Assembly (NCBI GenBank): GCA_043748455.1
Contig: JAYTNF010000432.1
Span: forward strand, 1-20,031
DNA: 20,031 bases
DNA from: JAAFKA01 sp043748455
GTDB lineage: Bacteria > Bacteroidota > Bacteroidia > Cytophagales > Thermoflexibacteraceae
Reading direction: 5' to 3'
The position numbers and the translations under genes were made by a program. The notes beneath the pieces are model-generated. The model saw only the letters and a program-made list of their open reading frames with translations. It did no database searches and was not told the DNA's origin. Positions 14,656 through 20,031 of this stretch are shown one piece after another (within the stretch, counting starts at the first letter, position 1; the number at the start of each line of letters is the position of its first letter).

Positions 14656-15711
14656 TTAAGCTACTGTAACTTCTTTGGTCAAATATACATCTTGCACAGA
14701 ATTTAACAAAGAAACACCTTCGGCAAATGGTTTTTGAAAAGCCTTGCGACCTAAAATTAAACCTGTTCCACCTGCACGTTTGTTAATAACCGCAGTTTTT
14801 ACTGCATCAAACAAGTCATTTTTGCCAGCTTCGCCACCAGAATTGATTAAGCCTGCACGTCCCATATAACAATTTGCCACTTGATAACGAGTTAAGTCAA
14901 TTGGGTGGTCTGTTGATAATTCAGAGTACATTTTTGGGTGAGATTTTGCAAAATTCAATGCAGGGAAACCACCATTGGTTTCAGGCAATTTTTGTTTAAT
15001 AATATCTGCTTGAATCGTAACGCCAAGATGCACTGCTTGAGAAGAAACATCAGTTGCATTATGGTAATCTTTACCATCTTTTTTGAAAGCATTATTACGA
15101 GTATAGCACCACAAAACTGTTGCCATACCTAATTCATGTGCCAATTCAAATGCTTCTGCTACTTCAATTAACTGACGGTTTGATTCTTCTGAGCCAAAAT
15201 AAATTGTTGCACCAACAGCCACAGCACCCAAATTCCACGCCTCACGAACAGAGCCAAACATAATTTGATTAAATTTGTTTGGATAAGTTAGTAATTCGTT
15301 ATGATTGATTTTAACCAAAAACGGAATTTTGTGGGCATAAGTTCTTGACATCATTGCCAAACAACCAAAAGTTGTAGCCACTGCATTACAACCACCTTCA
15401 ATAGCTAACTTTATGATATTTTCAGGGTCAAAATACATAGGATTTGGTGCAAAAGATGCTCCTGCCGTATGTTCAATACCTTGGTCAACAGGTAAAATAG
15501 ACAAATAACCTGTATTTGCTAAACGACCAGCACCAAAAAGTTGCCCTAAACTTCTCAAAGTTTGAGGAGTGCGGTTACTTTGCACAAAAACTTTGTTTAT
15601 AAAGTCAGAAGAAGGCAAATGTAATGCTGATTTGTCAATGGTTTTGCTTTCGTGTTTAAGTAAACCGTCAGCTTCGCTGCCTAATAATTCTACAATTTTT
15701 GAATATGACAT
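14656..15711 (-). CDS. fbaB: Class I fructose-bisphosphate aldolase (FbaB/DhnA type)
   Basis: It cleaves fructose 1,6-bisphosphate to dihydroxyacetone phosphate and glyceraldehyde 3-phosphate, and runs the reverse reaction in gluconeogenesis, in the cytoplasm. The 351-aa product matches the length and much of the sequence of the E. coli FbaB family. Recognisable blocks are GYLSILPVDQGIEH with D76, PFLVKINHNE, AVGATIYFGSEESNRQ, WCYTRNNAFKKDGKDYH and ANCYMGRAGLINSGG. The Schiff-base lysine is expected at K239 in ADIIKQKLP, and the phosphate-binding glycines are in RAGGTGLILGRKAF near the C-terminus. It is a Schiff-base enzyme, unrelated to the zinc class II aldolases. The 371-base upstream gap holds a palindromic element but no clear -7 box for this gene. 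Confidence 0.96.
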   Translation of the reverse strand: MSYSKIVELLGSEADGLLKHESKTIDKSALHLPSSDFINKVFVQSNRTPQTLRSLGQLFGAGRLANTGYLSILPVDQGIEHTAGASFAPNPMYFDPENIIKLAIEGGCNAVATTFGCLAMMSRTYAHKIPFLVKINHNELLTYPNKFNQIMFGSVREAWNLGAVAVGATIYFGSEESNRQLIEVAEAFELAHELGMATVLWCYTRNNAFKKDGKDYHNATDVSSQAVHLGVTIQADIIKQKLPETNGGFPALNFAKSHPKMYSELSTDHPIDLTRYQVANCYMGRAGLINSGGEAGKNDLFDAVKTAVINKRAGGTGLILGRKAFQKPFAEGVSLLNSVQDVYLTKEVTVA

Positions 15712-15786
15712 AATTCTAATTTTTTGGGTTTGGGTTTTGAATGAGACTTATATATTTACCTAATTAAATTATTTTATATTTTGTAC

Positions 15787-15847
15787 CATTCTGAGCAAGG
15801 CGAATAATCTGATGTAATATGTCAGATTATTTGCTTTGCTCAGAATG
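15787..15847 (+). repeat. Palindromic repeat element (26-bp stem), CATTCTGAGC family
   Basis: CATTCTGAGCAAGGCGAATA onward (15787-15812) pairs with 15822-15847 over 26 positions with a 9-base loop. The only deviations are two G.U wobbles on the plus strand. The core CATTCTGAGC ... GCTCAGAATGACAAATT is shared with 5459-5580, and both are followed by TGATAATG-like sequence, so these are copies of one mobile or amplified palindrome family. Confidence 0.75.
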
Positions 15848-16002
15848 ACAAATTGATAATGCTATAATTAACCTAAATATTTCACACTATCAATTACGCA
15901 AATAAAAAACTTTTATCTTTAATAACAATATAAGTTACATTTTTTTAAAAAGAAACCTGATTTTTGTTGCACAATTTATTGTAATATGGCTACTATTTTC
16001 TA

Positions 16003-16032
16003 TTGGCTTATTCAGTTTTTTTGATACCTTTG
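16003..16032 (+). promoter_or_regulatory. Bacteroidota-type promoter for the coiled-coil / DUF3108 pair
   Basis: TTGG (16003-16006) is followed after 18 bases by TACCTTTG (16025-16032), an exact TAnnTTTG match. Transcription would begin near 16039, giving a leader of about 44 bases. This is the best promoter match in the window. Confidence 0.7.
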
Positions 16033-16082
16033 CAATAAAATATTTCAAATTACAGCATTTTATACCACTTAATTTTTTTATA

Positions 16083-17000
16083 ATGGGAGAATCTACCACT
16101 ACTCGTACACTGTCTATGGCTGCAATTATTGCAGTTTTAGTAACAATTATTGCTTTTTTAGGCTATTATGCTTATGATTTAAAGCAACAAGTAAAAGTAG
16201 ATGTGGCAGCTTTAGAAACTAAACAACAGCAATTACAGAGAATTTATACAAAATTAGATTCTATTTCGAAGGTATTAGACGAAAAAATACAAGAAATTCA
16301 ACGACTTGGAGGTAAAGTTGATGCCTTGCAAAAAATTAAGAAACAAGTAGAAAAGGAAAAATATGAACTCAAATTGTCTAAAAAAATTCCAACAAATAGG
16401 TATCAGAAAATTATTGCAAAAATTAAAGAATATGAAGATTTATTAGATAAAAAAGATATTGAAATTCAAAAGTTAAAAATAGCTAATAACGAACTTAGTG
16501 TAGAAAATAACAGTCTGAAACAACATACAGACAGTATTAAGGAAAAACTTTTGTCTGCAAACAATGCAACAGAAGATTTGAATAATAGAATTAAGGCTGC
16601 TTCTATTCTTAAAGCTACTTATTTATTGGTGCAAGCTGTTGATGAAAATGGCAAAGTTCGTACGGAGTCTGCCTATAAAAGCAAACATGTTGATATTTTG
16701 CGTGTAATCTTCCGTTTTGATGACAATAAAGCCGCAGAACATGGCAAAAGAAAGCTATATTTTAAAATTATAGACAATAGTGGAAAAGTTATTGAGGAAG
16801 CAAGTAACGGTAGCGGAAAATTTACGTATAAAGAACAACAAGAGAGTTATACTATTGCACAAGAAACTCTATTTAATAATAATGGACAACCTTTTACCTT
16901 AGATTATCGCAAAGATAAACCTTACGAATTAGGTACTTATTTGATAGAAATTTTTTGCGACGGAGTTATCATTGGAAACACTAATTTTACGATAAAATAA
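16083..17000 (+). CDS. Single-pass membrane protein with long coiled coil, unrecognised
   Basis: A 305-aa protein with a short Thr/Ser-rich cytoplasmic start, one TM helix (about 12-29, MAAIIAVLVTIIAFLGYYAY), and a coiled coil of about 140 residues (about 32-175) rich in Lys, Gln, Glu and Leu. The C-terminal globular domain (about 178-305) is predicted to be beta-rich, with motifs such as ATYLLVQAVDENGKVRTE and GTYLIEIFCDGVIIGNTNF. Topology suggests a membrane-anchored rod holding the C-terminal domain in the periplasm. No family is recognised. It has its own promoter, and its stop codon abuts the ATG of the DUF3108-like gene (TAAATG), so the two are almost certainly co-transcribed and perhaps translationally coupled. 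Confidence 0.8.
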   Translation: MGESTTTRTLSMAAIIAVLVTIIAFLGYYAYDLKQQVKVDVAALETKQQQLQRIYTKLDSISKVLDEKIQEIQRLGGKVDALQKIKKQVEKEKYELKLSKKIPTNRYQKIIAKIKEYEDLLDKKDIEIQKLKIANNELSVENNSLKQHTDSIKEKLLSANNATEDLNNRIKAASILKATYLLVQAVDENGKVRTESAYKSKHVDILRVIFRFDDNKAAEHGKRKLYFKIIDNSGKVIEEASNGSGKFTYKEQQESYTIAQETLFNNNGQPFTLDYRKDKPYELGTYLIEIFCDGVIIGNTNFTIK

Positions 17001-17819
17001 ATGAAAAACCTAAATATTAGTTTTTTAGTAATCGTTACATTTTTGTTGTGTAGCTTTTTACCATCAAGTTTAGAAGAATATAGAACCATAAAACATAGTA
17101 GTTTTAGGCGAGGCGAAAAGCTAACCTACTTAGCACATTATTCTTTCCTTCATGCAGGTGTTGCAACGGTTTATATGGATCCACAAGTGCATGCAATCAA
17201 TAATCGGGCTTGTTATAAAGTTGATATTGTTGGAAAATCTGTTGGCTTATTTGCAGCCATGATGCACGTACATGATACGTGGCAATCTTATATTGATACT
17301 TCAGCCATGATTCCACACAAGTTTATTCGCAAAATAGAAGAAGGGAATTATAGAAAAAATGAAACTGTTGTGTTTAACCATATCAAAAAAACTGCTGATG
17401 TGAGTTATAAGGTAAATAAAGATGCAGAAAAGGTTGAACAATTTAAAATTTTAACTCATGCACAAGATTTAGTAAGTGGTTATTATTTTTTGAGAACTTT
17501 GGACTTTACTAATAAAAAAATTAATGATACCATAGGAATAGATGGTTTCTTTGAAAATAAAAATTATAGCTTAAAAATAAAATATTTAGGTAAAGAAGTA
17601 ATCTCTACCAAAGTTGGCAAACTTAATTCAGAAATTATTGAGCCAATACTTCCTAATAACGAACTTTTTGATGGAAAAGGTGCTATAAAAATCTGGATTT
17701 CCAATGATGCAAATCGTATCCCACTAAAAATAAAGGCTAAAATGTTTGTAGGAGCAGTAGAATTAGATTTAACAGGCTATGAAAATTTAAAAACTCCTCT
17801 AAACTTTGTAAAAAAGTGA
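17001..17819 (+). CDS. Exported DUF3108-like protein
   Basis: A 272-aa protein beginning at the base after the previous stop. It has an N-terminal hydrophobic signal (ISFLVIVTFLLCSFLPSS), then a beta-rich domain matching the DUF3108 pattern: FRRGEKLTYLAHYSFLHAGV near the start, DTWQSYIDTSAMIPHKFIRK in the middle, and IKIWISNDANRIPLKIKAKM near the end. DUF3108 proteins are periplasmic or outer-membrane-associated, with a beta-clam shape akin to lipoprotein carriers; their substrate is generally unknown. No lipobox cysteine of the usual LxxC form is clear, although a Cys lies in the signal region (LLCSFLP). The tight coupling with the coiled-coil anchor at 16083 suggests that the two products act together. 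Confidence 0.85.
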   Translation: MKNLNISFLVIVTFLLCSFLPSSLEEYRTIKHSSFRRGEKLTYLAHYSFLHAGVATVYMDPQVHAINNRACYKVDIVGKSVGLFAAMMHVHDTWQSYIDTSAMIPHKFIRKIEEGNYRKNETVVFNHIKKTADVSYKVNKDAEKVEQFKILTHAQDLVSGYYFLRTLDFTNKKINDTIGIDGFFENKNYSLKIKYLGKEVISTKVGKLNSEIIEPILPNNELFDGKGAIKIWISNDANRIPLKIKAKMFVGAVELDLTGYENLKTPLNFVKK

Positions 17820-17898
17820 TAAAACTTTTTGTACCTTATTTTGTTTTACAAGTTAGGGTAACAAAAATGGTAAATATAAAGACAAAATATAAGACAAA

Positions 17899-20031
17899 AT
17901 GACCTCACAGCAACTTTTGCCTATTGCTAAGAAATTAGCCGATTTGACAGATTTTAAATATAAAACTTTCGCACTTACTGATGACTATAACAATCAAATT
18001 GATTTTGGAGCAGATATAGATAACTTTATAGAAGGACTTAATGCAAAGTCAGAAAAAATACACCTATCTTTGGTACGTCACACAGTAAATAAAAATAATT
18101 TTCCCGATTTATTAGAAGCATTAGAATCACCATTTGTTACTTTTGTGAAAGACGGAGAATATGTGTATCCCACCATTTTCTATAAACATAGTGGAGAAAC
18201 AGAAGTTTATGTTGTGGCTCAAAATGGTTCTATTGATACAGATGATGATGCACATCGCTATTGGGAAAAATTGGTAGAAACCTCAAAAGATGAAATTACT
18301 TATTTAGTGCCATTCCCATTGCCTTCTATGGTTAGTGATGATGAAGTTGGAGCCCCAACTGCCTCGCCAATTAAAAGATTATACAAGTTATTAAGTGCAG
18401 AAAAAAAAGACATTGTTTATTTATATTTCTATGCTTTTTTGATAGCTATTGTAAATTTATCTTTGCCACTTGGTATTCAGTCTATTTTGCAATTAGTTTC
18501 GGGTGGTGTGATTTTTAACTCCATTGTCTTATTAATTGGTTTTGTAATTCTTGGTGTTTTGGCTGGTGGTGTGTTACAAATCATGCAATATTCAATCGTT
18601 GAGGTTTTGCAAAGACGGATTTTCACAAAAGCCGCCTTTGAGTTTAGCTACCGAATTCCACGAATTAAAAATGAAGCAGTGCTAAATTATTATGCACCAG
18701 AACTCATGAACAAGTTTTTTGAGGTTATAACCTTACAAAAAGGATTTCCAAAACTCTTGATAGACATGGCAGGAGCAATTTTGCAAATTTTATTTGGTAT
18801 GATTTTGCTCTCTTTTTATCACCCATTTTTTGTGATGTTTAGTATTTTTATTGTGGCAAGTTTGATATTAATTTTTTATGTTACAGGTGGTGCAGCCCTT
18901 CGTTCCAACATTGTTGTTTCAAAATATAAGTATAAAATGGTTTATTGGTTGCAAGAATTGGCACGTACCATGACTTCATTCAAATTAGCAGGTTATACAG
19001 AATTGCCATTGAGCAGAACCGAAGGTTTGGTAAATAGTTATTTATATTATCGCAAAAAACACTTCTCAGTTCTCATGACACAGTTCATGAACATTGTTGC
19101 TTTCAAAACACTTATTGTAGCTGGTTTATTGGTTATTGGTACAAGTTTGGTCATTAACAGACAAATTACACTTGGGCAATTTGTAGCTGCCGAAATTGTT
19201 ATTATCTTGATAATCAATGCAGTAGAGAAAATCATGTTGAATATGAGTAATATTTATGACATGCTCACCGCAGTTGATAAATTAGGTTACATTACAGATA
19301 TGCCATTAGAACGTAAAGGCGGCGTATATCTACAATACAACAAAACAATAGGTATGAATATTAAAATCAAAGATTTATCCTATAAATATCCTGATTCTCC
19401 TAATTATATTTTGCAAGATATTAATGTGGAAATCAAATCAGGTGAAAGGGTTTGTATGGCAGGTTATAGTGGTTCGGGTAAAAACTCTTTGGTAAAAATT
19501 CTTTCAGGCGTATTGCACAATTACCAAGGTAGTGTGTCTATTAACGGAATACCTATGAGAGATATAAATTTGGTTTCATTACATAATGCTATTGCCAAAA
19601 ATGTATCCATGGAAGAACTTTTTGACGGCACAATTCTCGATAATATTACTATGGGCAGACCCTCAATTAGTTATGAAGACGTGTTGTGGGCAATAGATAA
19701 AATTGGTTTGGTTGATACTATTAACAGCATGCCTGACGGACTTATGACTCATGTAATTTCGGGAGGTAAAAGACTTTCAAGCAGTATCAATATTAAACTT
19801 ATTTTGGCACGTTGTATTGCAGAAAGACCTCAAATTATGATTTTGAATGACTTTTTACATGATTTGAACAAAGAAGAAAGATATAGAATTGTAAACTTTT
19901 TGCTTGACAAAGAAAATCCTTGGACATTGATTAGTGTTTCTAATGAGCCTTTATTATTGCAAGGTTGCGATAGAATTATATTGATGAACAAAGGAAGAAT
20001 CGTGGAACAAGGTGGTTATAAAGAGTTGCTT
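17899..20031 (+). CDS. Type I secretion-like ABC transporter subunit with degenerate ATPase domain (3' end beyond the window)
   Basis: An uninterrupted frame of 711 codons from ATG 17899 to the window end, with no stop reached. Residues 1 to about 165 form a soluble domain resembling the inactive C39-like domain of HlyB-type exporters (for example FVTFVKDGEYVYPTIFYKH). Residues about 170-460 are a six-helix exporter TM domain with the family's MQYSIVEVLQRRIF and GQFVAAEIVII segments. The nucleotide-binding domain begins about 486. Its fold is intact, but nearly all key residues are changed: Walker A GYSGSGKNS (K528 kept, N529 where Ser/Thr is expected), Q-loop Gln replaced by M571, signature ISGGKR (621-625), Walker B MILND with N650 and D651 instead of Asp-Glu, and N682 in place of the H-loop His. 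It is probably not an ATPase on its own and needs a catalytic partner. Stop-to-start gap from the DUF3108-like gene is 79 bases. Confidence 0.88.
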   Translation, partial: MTSQQLLPIAKKLADLTDFKYKTFALTDDYNNQIDFGADIDNFIEGLNAKSEKIHLSLVRHTVNKNNFPDLLEALESPFVTFVKDGEYVYPTIFYKHSGETEVYVVAQNGSIDTDDDAHRYWEKLVETSKDEITYLVPFPLPSMVSDDEVGAPTASPIKRLYKLLSAEKKDIVYLYFYAFLIAIVNLSLPLGIQSILQLVSGGVIFNSIVLLIGFVILGVLAGGVLQIMQYSIVEVLQRRIFTKAAFEFSYRIPRIKNEAVLNYYAPELMNKFFEVITLQKGFPKLLIDMAGAILQILFGMILLSFYHPFFVMFSIFIVASLILIFYVTGGAALRSNIVVSKYKYKMVYWLQELARTMTSFKLAGYTELPLSRTEGLVNSYLYYRKKHFSVLMTQFMNIVAFKTLIVAGLLVIGTSLVINRQITLGQFVAAEIVIILIINAVEKIMLNMSNIYDMLTAVDKLGYITDMPLERKGGVYLQYNKTIGMNIKIKDLSYKYPDSPNYILQDINVEIKSGERVCMAGYSGSGKNSLVKILSGVLHNYQGSVSINGIPMRDINLVSLHNAIAKNVSMEELFDGTILDNITMGRPSISYEDVLWAIDKIGLVDTINSMPDGLMTHVISGGKRLSSSINIKLILARCIAERPQIMILNDFLHDLNKEERYRIVNFLLDKENPWTLISVSNEPLLLQGCDRIILMNKGRIVEQGGYKELL

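Larger units (their letters stand above)
15712..16082. other. Divergent intergenic region between fbaB and the coiled-coil gene
   Basis: It contains the palindromic element at 15787-15847 and the strong plus-strand promoter at 16003-16032. The rest is AT-rich. No short gene is seen, and no clear TAnnTTTG box faces fbaB. Confidence 0.6.

Noticed and set aside
17811..17828. Terminator at the end of the DUF3108-like gene (AAAAAGT / ACTTTTT)
   Set aside because: Only a 7-bp A/T stem overlapping the stop codon; too weak to call, and read-through into the ABC gene is possible.
19436..20031. Sequencing error or pseudogene as the reason for the altered ABC motifs
   Set aside because: The substitutions are in separate motifs, all in frame, with no stop or frameshift over 711 codons, and flanking family features are intact.

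Overview
The window looks like a stretch of ordinary chromosome from an AT-rich Bacteroidota, most likely of the order Cytophagales. The reasons are the combination of TPR proteins fused to SpoIIE-type phosphatase and histidine-kinase outputs, an OstA-like protein with a Bacteroidota-style layout, a C1 peptidase joined to a DUF4384-like region, start codons without obvious Shine-Dalgarno sequences, and promoter candidates of the Bacteroidota form (TTG about 20 bases before TAnnTTTG). The genus assignment cannot be made from sequence alone.

Layout. Positions 1-789 are mostly non-coding but hold a short Cys/Lys-rich gene (204-368) followed by a 30-bp imperfect-by-wobble-only RNA hairpin (385-466). 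Then, on the plus strand, come a TPR/coiled-coil/membrane SpoIIE phosphatase (790-2895), a DinB-like protein (2938-3453) and an unrecognised two-TM protein (3721-4794). On the minus strand follow folB (4856-5257) and a very large polytopic TPR protein (5620-8694). A divergent gap (8695-9023) separates the latter from an OstA-like exported protein on the plus strand (9024-11138). The OstA-like gene converges, across a shared GC-rich hairpin, on a minus-strand group read right to left: class I aldolase fbaB (14656-15711), TPR histidine kinase (12668-14479) and exported papain-like peptidase (11204-12583). The right end is a plus-strand cluster: a coiled-coil membrane protein (16083-17000), an abutting DUF3108-like exported protein (17001-17819), and an ABC exporter with a strikingly degenerate ATPase domain (17899 to beyond the window end).

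How the genes relate. Most are single housekeeping or envelope genes rather than one pathway. The clearest relation is between the two TPR sensors: they share the same exported TPR / coiled-coil / single-TM input architecture but feed different outputs, a PP2C-type phosphatase in one and a histidine kinase in the other. FolB (folate) and FbaB (glycolysis/gluconeogenesis) are metabolic; the OstA-like, DUF3108, papain-like and ABC proteins act at or across the envelope.

The gaps are unusually rich in structured repeats: three members of a GTCATTCTgAGC-type palindromic family (near 5459, 14543 and 15787), a 37-bp sequence present twice (3510 and 5321), GACTTTAGTC-type hairpins, and a perfect 16-bp hairpin in the predicted leader of the large TPR gene. 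No tRNA, rRNA, CRISPR array, transposase or phage gene was seen. The most notable items are the ABC protein that has lost nearly every catalytic ATPase residue, and the small Cys-rich gene with its adjoining RNA-like hairpin.
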